Shown: positions 1 to 8,683 of the stretch, one piece after another
Position numbering within the stretch: the stretch's first letter is position 1
Layout: each line of letters begins with the position of its first letter
DNA from: Timonella corticicola
Lineage (GTDB): Bacteria; Actinomycetota; Actinomycetes; Actinomycetales; Cellulomonadaceae
DNA length: 64,000 nucleotides
Direction: 5' to 3'
NCBI RefSeq assembly: GCF_042683685.1
Contig: NZ_JBHUOP010000004.1
Coordinates: 248,001 to 312,000 of the forward strand
Made by a program: the position numbers and the translations under genes
Notes under the pieces: model-generated
What the model saw: the letters and a program-made list of their open reading frames with translations, nothing else
What the model was told of the DNA's origin: nothing
The model's database searches: none

Positions 1-423
1 GACGCGATGCGCCACACTGCTTTGACGTCCCCTTTCCACAGCGCGTGGGTGGACTCCACTGCGCGCGATCTTGAGGAGATGCAGGCTGCTTGCCGCGCAC
101 AGGACTTCACCCGTATCGGCGAACTCACAGAGAGCAATGCTTTGCGAATGCACGCTGTGACGCAGTCGGCGCAACCTGCGATTCGGTACTTGCTCCCTGA
201 GAGCATCGCAGTGTTCAACGCTGTGCAGGAACTTCGTGACGGCGGCTTGGAGGCCTACGCAACAGCAGATGCAGGCCCTCACGTATTCGTGCTTTCCCAG
301 CCGGAGGATGCCTCTGCTGTGTCGGACGCGCTCGCATCGCTCGGTGAAGTGCGTATCGCAGGACCAGGGCTTGGGGTACGGATAGAGGGACAGGGCACGA
401 GCACACAGGAGAGCGGCCGTTGA
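1..423 (+). CDS. mvaD: Diphosphomevalonate decarboxylase, C-terminal part (cut by window start)
   Basis: The frame is open from the first base, so only about the last 140 residues are visible. The stretch TADAGPHVFVL matches the conserved C-terminal segment of mevalonate diphosphate decarboxylases, GHMP-fold enzymes that convert mevalonate 5-diphosphate to isopentenyl diphosphate with ATP. The tail after about residue 125 (rich in Gly, Thr, Ser) is poorly conserved. The stop overlaps the TTG start of the phosphomevalonate kinase gene by four bases, so the two are probably translationally coupled. Mevalonate kinase is expected just upstream, outside the window. Assignment rests on this motif and on the four pathway genes that follow. 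Confidence 0.9.
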   Translation, partial: DAMRHTALTSPFHSAWVDSTARDLEEMQAACRAQDFTRIGELTESNALRMHAVTQSAQPAIRYLLPESIAVFNAVQELRDGGLEAYATADAGPHVFVLSQPEDASAVSDALASLGEVRIAGPGLGVRIEGQGTSTQESGR

Positions 424-1511
424 TCACAACACGCGCCCCAGGCAAGCTGTTCATCGCTGGAGAATATGCGGTTGTCGACCCAGGCCAACCGGCCGTGCTG
501 ATAGCCGTGGACCGCTACATCACCGTGCAGGTCACGGAGAGTTCCGGAGCTGGACACGTCTACTCACGTGAATATGGTGGACTCCCGCTGGTGTGGACCC
601 GTCATCAAGACAGCGTCGGTATCATGCTCGAACACAACCCATACGATTACGTGGTCGCAGCGATCTCCATTGTGGAACGACTCCGTGCCCAGCGTGGACT
701 TACCCCTCGGTACTTTGATCTATTGATCGAAAGCGAACTGGACGATGCGGACGGGCGCAAGTTCGGGCTTGGCTCCTCTGCCGCGGTTGTGGTGGCAACG
801 GTTGCCGCGCTCGATGAGTTCTACGGTCTGGAACTGACTCGGGTTGAGCGGTTCAAGCTTGCCTTGCTCGCAACCGTGCAGGTCGCTCCGTCCGCATCCG
901 GCGGCGACATCGCGGCAAGCACCTTCGGTGGATGGATTCGCTATACCGCACCGAACAGGGCGTCGCTGTTGAGGTATCTTGACCAGCACGGGGTGGCAGC
1001 CACACTGGAATCCGACGTGTGGAGTCCATGCAGTGTTACGCGCCTGCCAGCCCCATCCACCCTCCGCCTGCTGGTGGGGTGGACGGGGTCACCTGCCTCC
1101 ACCGAACGCCTAGTGGATGGGGTGCGGCCTCACGATGATACCGAGGGCAGGCATTACGGCGCCTTCCTTGAGGAAAGCCGGTCCTGTGTGGACGATTTGG
1201 TGGCGGCATTTACTGAGGATGAGGAACAGCGTGCGCTTGAGGTCGTTCGTCGAGCACGCCGTATGCTCCGCAGGCTGGGCTCCTCATCAGGCACACAGAT
1301 CGAAACCAAGAAACTGCGTATTTTATGCGATTCCGCGGAGGAAAACGGGGCCGCTGCGAAACCATCTGGGGCTGGCGGCGGTGACTGCGGCATCGTTCTC
1401 GCTGGGACGGAAGTCTCTTCGGACGCGCTTCTACGCACTTGGGAACACCATGACATCCGCCTGCTTCGCGTGAATGTTCATCCGGCCGAGGGAGGCATCT
1501 TTGACATCTGA
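420..1511 (+). CDS. mvaK2: Phosphomevalonate kinase
   Basis: This cytoplasmic GHMP kinase (363 aa) phosphorylates 5-phosphomevalonate. All three GHMP motifs are visible: the N-terminal substrate motif APGKLFIAGEYAVV (residues 6-19), the glycine-rich ATP loop GLGSSAA (about 116-122), and the C-terminal KPSGAGGGDCG motif (about 314). The start is a TTG that overlaps the mvaD stop. A good ribosome site, AGGAGAG, lies six to seven bases before it. The 3' end overlaps the next gene. The N-terminal AGEYAVV and overall length distinguish it from mevalonate kinase. Confidence is high because of motifs and order. Confidence 0.95.
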   Translation: MITTRAPGKLFIAGEYAVVDPGQPAVLIAVDRYITVQVTESSGAGHVYSREYGGLPLVWTRHQDSVGIMLEHNPYDYVVAAISIVERLRAQRGLTPRYFDLLIESELDDADGRKFGLGSSAAVVVATVAALDEFYGLELTRVERFKLALLATVQVAPSASGGDIAASTFGGWIRYTAPNRASLLRYLDQHGVAATLESDVWSPCSVTRLPAPSTLRLLVGWTGSPASTERLVDGVRPHDDTEGRHYGAFLEESRSCVDDLVAAFTEDEEQRALEVVRRARRMLRRLGSSSGTQIETKKLRILCDSAEENGAAAKPSGAGGGDCGIVLAGTEVSSDALLRTWEHHDIRLLRVNVHPAEGGIFDI

Positions 1512-2589
1512 TCCGCACACCAACGACCGGGTCGCCCAAAGTGTGGCTCGTAAAGACGACCACATTCGACTTGCGCTGGAACAACGCCGTGGGCCAGCGT
1601 CGAGCAATGATTTCGACTACGTGGAGCCGGTGCACCACGCACTCGACGGCATCGACATCGATGAGGTGACGCTCGATGTCGACGTTGATGGCTGGGTTTG
1701 GCCCGCACCGATCTACATCAACGGAATGACGGGTGGCACCGACAATGCGGAGCGCGCCAATCGCGCACTCGCCATCGCCGCCCGAGAGAACGGGATGCCC
1801 ATAGCGTCCGGTTCGCTGTCGATTGCCCTGGATGCCCCGGAAACAGCCCCGAGCTTCCGGGTCATTCGGGAGGAAAACCCGAATGGTCTGGTCTTTGCCA
1901 ATCTGGGTGCCGGACGTTCGCCCGATGACGCCGCGCGTGCCATTGACCTGCTTGAAGCAAACGCCCTGCAACTTCACCTGAACGCAGTACAGGAAACCAT
2001 CATGCGTGAGGGATCCCGGGGATTCTCTACTTGGCTCCGCGACGTCGAGCGCATCGTTGAAGCAGCTGAAGTACCAGTGATCATCAAAGAGGTGGGCTTT
2101 GGCCTCAGCGGTCGGGTACTGCGACAACTGCGAGATCTCGGCGTGCGCATAGCTGATGTGAGTGGTGCAGGTGGTACGAGTTTTGCGCGTATCGAGGATG
2201 AACGCAGCGGTGGGGGATACGCCTACATGCACCATTACGGACAGTCCGCAGTGAACTGTCTGCTCGACGCCCCGGCTGATTTCCCAGCGGTACTCGCCTC
2301 AGGAGGGGTGCGTTCACCGCTCGATGTGATTCGTGCGCTCGCGCTCGGCGCTCGTGCGGTTGGCGTGGCCGGACCCTTCCTCGTCGCCGCTATGGACGGC
2401 GATGAAGAAACCGCAGTCAACGAGACACAGCGCTGGCTCACTCAGACGCGACAACTGCTTGCGCTGCTTGGCGCGCACACTCCCGCCGCAGCAACCGGAA
2501 TTGACGTGCTGTTGCGTGGACGTGTCCGTGAATTCAGTGAACTTCGTGGCATAGACCCTGCGGCCTTTGCCCGCCGAACCTACAACTAG
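1501..2589 (+). CDS. fni: Isopentenyl-diphosphate delta-isomerase, type 2 (FMN-dependent)
   Basis: It interconverts isopentenyl and dimethylallyl diphosphate using FMN, NADPH and Mg2+ in the cytoplasm. The sequence shows the TIM-barrel FMN-binding signatures of the family: GSLSIAL, FANLGAG, LQLHLNAVQE, IIKEVGFGLS, DVSGAGGTSF and SGGVRSPLDVIRAL. I place the start at TTG 1501, with GGGAGG five bases before it, overlapping the mvaK2 stop. The ATG at 1474 is in frame but lies deeper inside mvaK2 and lacks a ribosome site. That gives about 362 aa, usual for the family. It is the third visible gene of the mevalonate operon. Confidence 0.95.
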   Translation: MTSDPHTNDRVAQSVARKDDHIRLALEQRRGPASSNDFDYVEPVHHALDGIDIDEVTLDVDVDGWVWPAPIYINGMTGGTDNAERANRALAIAARENGMPIASGSLSIALDAPETAPSFRVIREENPNGLVFANLGAGRSPDDAARAIDLLEANALQLHLNAVQETIMREGSRGFSTWLRDVERIVEAAEVPVIIKEVGFGLSGRVLRQLRDLGVRIADVSGAGGTSFARIEDERSGGGYAYMHHYGQSAVNCLLDAPADFPAVLASGGVRSPLDVIRALALGARAVGVAGPFLVAAMDGDEETAVNETQRWLTQTRQLLALLGAHTPAAATGIDVLLRGRVREFSELRGIDPAAFARRTYN

Positions 2590-2673
2590 GCGGGTCCGTT
2601 CGCTGATGCAGCCAGATTCGCGCCACAAGACCTTCACCACCGATGAATATCGCCGCCCAGAAGAGGAGACCTT

Positions 2674-3750
2674 ATGAGCCAGCACCCTGCTGACGAGGTG
2701 TCTGCCACCATCATCCCAACCCGCTGGGTTGGCCCCATCCGCATCACAGGCGATCTAGACGAGAGCGTCGAAGTTCCTCTCGCCACATACGAGACCCCGC
2801 TGTGGCCGTCCGTGGGGCGTGGGGCACGCGTGTCTCGACTCGTGGAAGACGGTATCCGAGTCACCATTGTTGATGAACGTATGACCCGGTCTGTGCTTCT
2901 CACCGCAGACAACGCGGAAGCCGCACATACCGCTGCACGAATGGTCGATGCGCGTTTCGCAGAGTTGGAACAGGTCGTGCGCGGTCAGAGCAACTATGCT
3001 CGGCTTCTTGAGGCGCACAGCGAGATTGTCGGCAACCTGTTGTTCGTGCGCTTCGCGTTCTCAACCGGCGATGCCTCGGGACACAACATGGTCACTCAGG
3101 CCTCCGACGCATTGTTGGGTGCAATCCTGTCGTGGGGACTGGCGGTGGAATACGGTTCCGTTTCCGGTAACTACTGCTCCGACAAGAAGGCGACCTCAGT
3201 CAACGGCGTCCTTGGGCGGGGACGCCGCGCTGTCGCAGAGATCCTGATTCCGCACGAGGTGACGGCCCGCACGCTGCGAACCAGTGCCCAGAAGGTCACG
3301 GACCTTGTCACCCGCAAGAATCTGGTGGGTAGCACCATCGCCGGGGCAGTGCGCTCAGCGAACGCCCACTACGCGAATATGCTCTTGGGCGTCTACCTCG
3401 CCACCGGCCAAGACGCCGCGAACATAGTGGAAGGATCGCAGGGCATCACCTACGCCGAAGTACGCGAGGACGGACTGTACTTCTCATGCACCCTGCCGCA
3501 CCTGATCGTCGGAACCGTCGGCAACGGCAAGCACCTGCCGCACGTGGAGGAAGCCCTCACCCGCCTCGGCTGCCGTGAGGAGCGCGAACCGGGCGAGAAT
3601 GCCCGCCGACTCGCCACGATCACGGCAGCGACGGTGCTCTGTGGTGAACTCTCACTGCTGGCAGCACAAACCAACCCAGGTGAACTCATGGCGGCACACG
3701 TCGCATTTGAGCGCACGCCATCACGTCCCGCACGAGGAAACCAGGCATGA
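2674..3750 (+). CDS. mvaA: Hydroxymethylglutaryl-CoA reductase (class I-like)
   Basis: It reduces HMG-CoA to mevalonate, the committed step of the pathway. Catalytic positions can be matched: Glu in TYETPLWPSVGRGA (about residue 40), Lys in SDKKATSVNG, Asp in GQDAANIVEG, and the C-terminal His in MAAHVAFER. The Lys segment and the late His are typical of class I (NADPH) enzymes. The usual DAMGMN nucleotide loop reads GDASGHNM here, a substitution I associate with the actinobacterial group. There are no membrane segments, so it is a soluble 358-aa enzyme. The start has GAGGAG upstream. It overlaps mvaS by an ATGA junction. Confidence 0.94.
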   Translation: MSQHPADEVSATIIPTRWVGPIRITGDLDESVEVPLATYETPLWPSVGRGARVSRLVEDGIRVTIVDERMTRSVLLTADNAEAAHTAARMVDARFAELEQVVRGQSNYARLLEAHSEIVGNLLFVRFAFSTGDASGHNMVTQASDALLGAILSWGLAVEYGSVSGNYCSDKKATSVNGVLGRGRRAVAEILIPHEVTARTLRTSAQKVTDLVTRKNLVGSTIAGAVRSANAHYANMLLGVYLATGQDAANIVEGSQGITYAEVREDGLYFSCTLPHLIVGTVGNGKHLPHVEEALTRLGCREEREPGENARRLATITAATVLCGELSLLAAQTNPGELMAAHVAFERTPSRPARGNQA

Positions 3751-4901
3751 CCACGATCGGTATCCACGACCTCGCCCTTGCCACCGCGCACCACGTTGTT
3801 GACCTCTCCGAACTTGCAACGGACCGAGGAGTCGACCCGGGGAAATATCTGACTGGTCTGGGCCAGACCAGCATGAGTTTTCCAGCGCCTGACGAGGACA
3901 TCGTGACGATGGGCGCAACCGCTGCGCGCACGCTACTGCACAGGACGGGCACGGACCAGGTTCGGTGGCTCTTGTTTGCCACTGAATCTGGAGTGGACCA
4001 GTCCAAATCGGCGGCAGTTTACGCACACCGTTTGCTTGATCTTCCCTCACATGTGCGAGCAGTGGAGTTCAAACAGGCCTGCTACGCGGGTACCGCAGCT
4101 CTCCAGGCGGCTCTTGGTATCGTGGCCCGCAACCCACACGATCAGGTACTCGTTATCACATCTGACGTTGCCCGATACGCCCTGAACTCGTCCGGCGAGC
4201 CCACCCAGGGAGCTGGTGCGGTTGCGATGCTGGTGTCCGCGAATCCGGGACTCCTGGAGATCGAACCGATCTCCGGTGTTGCAACGCGAGATGTGGACGA
4301 TTTCTGGCGTCCCAACGATGCCTCGACGGCCGTGGTCGACGGACGGCTTTCTGTCGCTGCCTACATCGATTCTCTGATGTTGGCATGGGACGACTACGCT
4401 GCTCGCGGAGGAAAGCCCGTCGATCAGATCGATCGTTTTGTGTACCACCAGCCGTTCACCAGGATGGCGGTCAAAGCGCACCTGGCCCTCGCCCGGCACA
4501 CCGGTATGCCAGGGGATACCGCTGCGATGGGTGCGGGTCTGGAGTACAATCGACTACTCGGCAACTCCTACACGGCATCGCTGTATGCGGGGCTGGCTGC
4601 CTTGCTCGATTCTGACACCACTCTTGCCGGCCAGCGGATCGGTCTGTTCAGCTATGGTTCCGGCAGCGTGGGGGAGTTCTTCACCGGGGTGGTACAACCT
4701 GGCTACGACCGAACTTGGCATCACCAGGCAACGGCAGATGCACTTGCCGCACGCAGCCCTCTCAGCGTTAGCGCCTATGAGAAGTTGCACGCAGTGGCAC
4801 TGCCCAGTGACACAGACGCCGATACGCCGCACGTGACGGCAGGTCCGTACCGATTCGCGGGAATTGAGAATCAGGCTCGCCGCTACGAGAGCACCGTCTA
4901 G
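3747..4901 (+). CDS. mvaS: Hydroxymethylglutaryl-CoA synthase
   Basis: It condenses acetyl-CoA with acetoacetyl-CoA to HMG-CoA. The thiolase-fold active site is readable: nucleophilic Cys in EFKQACYAGTAA (about residue 114), a conserved Glu in the FATESGVDQSKS segment, and catalytic His in VYHQPF. Length (384 aa) fits bacterial HMG-CoA synthases. The start overlaps the mvaA stop (ATGA), as expected for coupled translation. It is the last gene of the operon. The order mvaD, mvaK2, fni, HMG-CoA reductase, HMG-CoA synthase is that of the Streptomyces mevalonate cluster. A strong hairpin about 130 bases downstream is shared with the convergent dehydrogenase gene. Confidence 0.95.
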   Translation: MTTIGIHDLALATAHHVVDLSELATDRGVDPGKYLTGLGQTSMSFPAPDEDIVTMGATAARTLLHRTGTDQVRWLLFATESGVDQSKSAAVYAHRLLDLPSHVRAVEFKQACYAGTAALQAALGIVARNPHDQVLVITSDVARYALNSSGEPTQGAGAVAMLVSANPGLLEIEPISGVATRDVDDFWRPNDASTAVVDGRLSVAAYIDSLMLAWDDYAARGGKPVDQIDRFVYHQPFTRMAVKAHLALARHTGMPGDTAAMGAGLEYNRLLGNSYTASLYAGLAALLDSDTTLAGQRIGLFSYGSGSVGEFFTGVVQPGYDRTWHHQATADALAARSPLSVSAYEKLHAVALPSDTDADTPHVTAGPYRFAGIENQARRYESTV

Positions 4902-5029
4902 GTCCTGTGGTTCTTCACGAACTGCCAACACCGCTGGACATGAAGACTGATTCTGGCGGTGGTGGTTTCAACCAATAGGTTCGGTTTCGAGTGTGCCGGA
5001 CATCTACACAAACCCTCTGGGATGCAAAA

Positions 5030-5068
5030 GGCGGCTGGTGTGACTCGCTCATAGTCACACCAGCCGCC
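5030..5068. terminator. Bidirectional terminator between mvaS and the dehydrogenase gene
   Basis: A 15-bp perfect stem (arms 5030-5044 and 5054-5068, core GGCGGCTGGTGTGAC) closes a 9-base loop. On the minus strand it is followed by CTTTT, so it fits an intrinsic terminator for the dehydrogenase gene and could also stop mevalonate operon transcripts. Confidence 0.8.
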
Positions 5069-5074
5069 TGGTAT

Positions 5075-6130
5075 CTAATTGCGGATGAGCACCTTGAGTG
5101 CGTTCTCCTTGGCAGCGTTGCCGAAGACTTCATATGCGTTGAGTATCTCGTCAAATGTGAACTCGTGAGTAACGAACTTCTCGACAGGCAACTTCTTCTC
5201 TGCCACGAGTTTGAGAAGCATGCCGAGCGTGCTCGTGCTGACCAAGCCCATAGTGATGGCGACATCCGATATCCACAGCTCATTGATGGCCAGTTCAACT
5301 GGCTCGCCGTGGACGCCGACGTTTGCCACCGTTCCTCCGGGGCGTACGATCCGCGTTGCTCCAGTGAACGTGGACGGAATGCCGACTGCTTCAATCGCAA
5401 CGTCAACGCCAAGACCATCTGTGAGTGCCTTGACCTTGTCTTGCCAATCTGCATCGCTGGAGTTGACAGTGTCGGTGGCACCGAACTCGCGGGCACGTGC
5501 AAGGCGATTGTCATCAAGGTCAACTGCGATGACCTTTGAGGGTCCTGCGAGACGCGCGGTCATGACGGCGGCTAGACCGACTGGCCCTGCGCCGATGACC
5601 GCGACGACATCACCGGGTTTGGTGCGACCGTTGCGGACTCCGATCTCGAAACCGGTCGGAAGGATATCGGAGAGCAAGATACCTTCCGAGTCAGTTACTC
5701 CGTCTGGGACTTTGTAGAGTGAGTTCTCTGCAAATGGAACCCGAACGTACTCTGCCTGAGTGCCATCGATGAGGTGTCCAAAGATCCATCCGATACCGGG
5801 TGCTCCCTCGTCGGCGAGACAGTGTGAATAGAGTCCTTGTTTGCAGTAGCTGCAACGACCGCAGGAACTGATGCATGCAAGGATGACGCGATCGCCAACC
5901 GCTAGTTCGGAGACTCCGCTGCCGAGTTCGGTGACGACTCCGACACCTTCGTGGCCGAGAATGCGCCCGGCCTCAACGGCGGGGACATCACCTTTGAGTA
6001 TGTGGAGGTCGGTGCCGCAGATGGTGGTGGCTTCCATCTTGACAATGGCATCGGTTGGATGTTGGATTTGTGGGTCTGGGGCTTCTTTCCACTCCTTTTG
6101 ACCGGGTCCCTCGTAGACCAGTGCCTTCAC
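5075..6130 (-). CDS. Zinc-dependent alcohol dehydrogenase family protein
   Basis: It is a medium-chain dehydrogenase/reductase of 351 aa. Catalytic zinc ligands sit in ICGTDLHILKG and GHEGVGVV. The structural zinc lobe has the four-cysteine pattern CISSCGRCSYC followed by HC. The NAD(P)-binding motif VIGAGPVGLAAV begins the Rossmann half. The start is GTG 6130 (VKALVYEGPG), which has AAGGGAGT eight bases upstream. The open frame extends a further 77 codons, but that extension has no family similarity. The substrate cannot be told from sequence: alcohol, polyol and threonine dehydrogenase relatives share these motifs. It is monocistronic by appearance. Confidence 0.88.
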   Translation of the reverse strand: MKALVYEGPGQKEWKEAPDPQIQHPTDAIVKMEATTICGTDLHILKGDVPAVEAGRILGHEGVGVVTELGSGVSELAVGDRVILACISSCGRCSYCKQGLYSHCLADEGAPGIGWIFGHLIDGTQAEYVRVPFAENSLYKVPDGVTDSEGILLSDILPTGFEIGVRNGRTKPGDVVAVIGAGPVGLAAVMTARLAGPSKVIAVDLDDNRLARAREFGATDTVNSSDADWQDKVKALTDGLGVDVAIEAVGIPSTFTGATRIVRPGGTVANVGVHGEPVELAINELWISDVAITMGLVSTSTLGMLLKLVAEKKLPVEKFVTHEFTFDEILNAYEVFGNAAKENALKVLIRN

Positions 6131-6341
6131 GTTAAACACTCCCTTGTGTTTGTCGTTTCCGGCCCTCACCCCGTATGACATGTGCACCCGTGCATACGAC
6201 GTTGTAGGCGAGTGTGTCTTTGGGAACTTCGTGCGGGTTGTCCGCTGAGAATTGGTGGGACCGGACCCTTGGTTGGGGTTGGTCCTATTCATTCTTGCAG
6301 AAAGTATCCTTCTGTCAATGGAGCACAACTGACCACAAGGG

Positions 6342-6995
6342 TCAGGACACCACCAGCCCACTGGGTGAGAGGCTCAGATTGAGTTCAGCGTAGGACGTAA
6401 TACGTGGCAGGGGATCAGCGAGTGGGGAGGAGTGGTTGCCAACCACGACGGTCGTTGCGCCCGAGGCCAGCGCAGAGATGAGCCCTGCCTCGGCGTCCTC
6501 AAACGCGATACAGTCGGTGGCCGAGAGGCCAAGCAGGGAAACCCCCATCAGGTATGGAGTGGCGGCGGGCTTGCCATCAGAACATTCATCTGCGCTGACC
6601 ATGATGGGCGGCACCCCAATGCCTGCTGCCTTGAGCCTGATTGATGCGACCTCGCGACTTGCGCTTGTGACAACTGCCCAGGGCACGCCAAGATCGGTCA
6701 GACGTTTGAGGAACCTGCGGGCACCGGGCACCTCGACGATTCCCTCGGTTCGGGTGTGCTCCTTGAGATCCATATCGGCCTCGATTCGGGCGACCTCGTC
6801 GGCGGATGCGTGAGGAAGGAACAACCTGATCTGGTCCACAGTCTGGAGCCCGTGTGTGCGGGCCAAGACGGTCTCCAGATCGAGTCCGTGATCGGCGGCA
6901 AACTCACCGAGTATCTGATTCACCACCGCTGTGGAGTCCACGAGGGTCCCATCCATATCGAGTAGCACGCCCGCGAACTGACGCTCGAAATCCAT
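6342..6995 (-). CDS. HAD-superfamily phosphatase, subfamily IA
   Basis: It is a 217-aa cytoplasmic hydrolase of the beta-phosphoglucomutase/phosphoglycolate-phosphatase type. Motif I is DMDGTLVDS (residues 13-21, with the Asp nucleophile), motif II is VVTSASR, motif III carries the Lys in DGKPAATPYL, and motif IV is FEDAEAGL. An alpha-helical cap lies between motifs I and II. GGAAGG precedes the ATG. Sugar-phosphate or glycerol-phosphate phosphatase is the likeliest activity, but the substrate is not predictable. The 200 bases before the dehydrogenase start hold no recognisable gene. Confidence 0.85.
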   Translation of the reverse strand: MDFERQFAGVLLDMDGTLVDSTAVVNQILGEFAADHGLDLETVLARTHGLQTVDQIRLFLPHASADEVARIEADMDLKEHTRTEGIVEVPGARRFLKRLTDLGVPWAVVTSASREVASIRLKAAGIGVPPIMVSADECSDGKPAATPYLMGVSLLGLSATDCIAFEDAEAGLISALASGATTVVVGNHSSPLADPLPRITSYAELNLSLSPSGLVVS

Positions 6996-7080
6996 GATGG
7001 TCCTTCCTCGTGAATGTGAATCCGAGATCTAGGGTATCTTCACCTTGGTTGAGACCACGCAACGTGGTGTGGCGGCGGCA

Positions 7081-8484
7081 CTAGGATTGGGGAATTCGTG
7101 CCCACATGCTTAAGCGGGTGGTGCGTTCTGTCGTGATTGGAACGAGCACGTCAACGCGCCAATCGCCCGGCTCGGTGAAGTTGAAGTCCGCGTAGGAATA
7201 CTCTGTCTCCCCATCAACCCGTGGAACAACTCGTGTGACAGGGTTGGCGGTGTTATCGGGGGCAGTTCCTGGAGCGAAAATCTCGAACTCCACGTTCTCG
7301 TAGATGGAGAAGGCGCCGCCGGTAAAGATCTCGTACTTATAGGTGTTTACCCCGGTCGTACCCAGGTCGAGGTACCCGTGTACGTGTAGTCCGCCTTCTT
7401 CAACCATCATTTCGACCGGTGCTTGCGGTGTGCTGATTGGCGACGATTCGTTCAGGTCCCGTTCCGGCACCGTTGGGCTGGTGGCTGGTTCTTGGGTGGG
7501 TTCCATCGAAGCCGCAGGTGGTGGGGTAGCTGAGTGAGGATTGGTGTGGGTGAGAATCCCGGAGACAAGTCCGACGGCAAGAAGAAGTACGGCCTCCCAC
7601 ATGATTGTTCGCCGGAACAGAAGTTCCGTGTTGTTCGGCTTACTGAGACTGGCCCCCTGAGCACAGGCAAGGGGTGTTGTGGAATTCAGTGCCGGCACCA
7701 GTCGGAACTTGTTCCATACTGCGAACACGAGTACTGCGGTCACGAGAAGCAGTTTCGCTCCCAGCGTCGTTCCGAAGTCCGTTGCGGTCAGCGAGGCCCA
7801 TGAATCGGAGATGATCACGGCCATCACAACCCCAGAAACCGTGAGCGCGAGAACACTGACGGACGCCAAACTTGAGAACCGGGACACTACACGGGCAAGC
7901 ACATCGTGGGACATCGACTGAGCGTGGCGCATGAACACGCCCAAACAGATCACCCCACCGAGCCAGAACGCTCCAGCAGCAAGATGTACGAAGTCAGACA
8001 CCTGCATGAGCCAGGCCGGTTTCATGGATTGCGTGTGCCCGGTCAGGATCGGGCCGATGAGCGCAGCGAGTGCAAGGAGACTCACAAGCACGCGAAGCCA
8101 CAATGTGTTTCCCGAGCCTCCTGACGAGAAGTTCGCCTGCGTGAGTAGCGCACTTGCCAGACCAGCCGTGATCACGAGCAAGACAGCGACATGGGCATCT
8201 ATCATGAGTGGCTGCCATAGGGCGGGCCGAAATATGGCGTTGAGCGGCTCCTGCGCGATCTGAAGTGCTGTGACCGGGATGAGCAGGATTGTGGCGAGCA
8301 CCGCGAGCGCGCTGCCCGTGACGGCGATGAGCATGAACGGACGGTGGGCGATGGTGGAAGCGTCTTGAGCGGGAAGAACAGCCGCTGTGAAGATGAGCGC
8401 GCCCACCGCAACGAGCAACCCCACATACTGTAACCCTGTGAGAGTTGTGACCGTGGTTGCGGTGGGGATGACTACGTGGAACAT
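7081..8484 (-). CDS. CopD-domain membrane protein with C-terminal extracellular domain
   Basis: The protein has 467 aa. The first 320 residues contain about eight hydrophobic segments, including a histidine- and tryptophan-bearing segment (SDFVHLAAGAFWLGGVICLG) typical of the CopD family of copper import/resistance membrane proteins. A Pro/Thr/Glu-rich linker (about 330-365) leads to a beta-rich domain of about 100 residues, resembling the YtkA/FixH-like domain often attached to copper proteins. The likely role is copper handling at the membrane, inferred from family only. No CopC gene is adjacent. The start ATG lacks a strong ribosome site. Confidence 0.78.
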   Translation of the reverse strand: MFHVVIPTATTVTTLTGLQYVGLLVAVGALIFTAAVLPAQDASTIAHRPFMLIAVTGSALAVLATILLIPVTALQIAQEPLNAIFRPALWQPLMIDAHVAVLLVITAGLASALLTQANFSSGGSGNTLWLRVLVSLLALAALIGPILTGHTQSMKPAWLMQVSDFVHLAAGAFWLGGVICLGVFMRHAQSMSHDVLARVVSRFSSLASVSVLALTVSGVVMAVIISDSWASLTATDFGTTLGAKLLLVTAVLVFAVWNKFRLVPALNSTTPLACAQGASLSKPNNTELLFRRTIMWEAVLLLAVGLVSGILTHTNPHSATPPPAASMEPTQEPATSPTVPERDLNESSPISTPQAPVEMMVEEGGLHVHGYLDLGTTGVNTYKYEIFTGGAFSIYENVEFEIFAPGTAPDNTANPVTRVVPRVDGETEYSYADFNFTEPGDWRVDVLVPITTERTTRLSMWARIPQS

Positions 8485-8614
8485 GGCTCACATCTTTGTG
8501 CGGGGGCGAAGGCTCTGGTAAGTGTGCTGGACCGCTACGAATGCCCGCAATGGGGAGAAACAACCGAACAGCGGTACAAGCTGCGACTCCGCTTACCCTG
8601 TCCACATACATCTG

Positions 8615-8659
8615 GTGGCCCAACCTCTCCGTGCTGGCTGGCACGGAAGGTTGAGCCAC
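8615..8659. terminator. Hairpin 3' of the UvrA-like gene
   Basis: An imperfect inverted repeat (arms about 8615-8634 and 8641-8659, core CAACCT..CCGTGC) lies between the UvrA-like stop and the CopD start. It has no clear T-run, so terminator function is only possible. Confidence 0.4.
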
Positions 8660-8683
8660 TGTAAAACCTGTGGAACAACGAGA

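Noticed and set aside
1210..2235. Minus-strand open frame of 341 codons across mvaK2 and fni
   Set aside because: It is a shadow of two well-supported genes and its translation has no recognisable domain.
6131..6361. 77-codon N-terminal extension of the zinc dehydrogenase
   Set aside because: The residues are not dehydrogenase-like, and AAGGGAGT is placed for GTG 6130.
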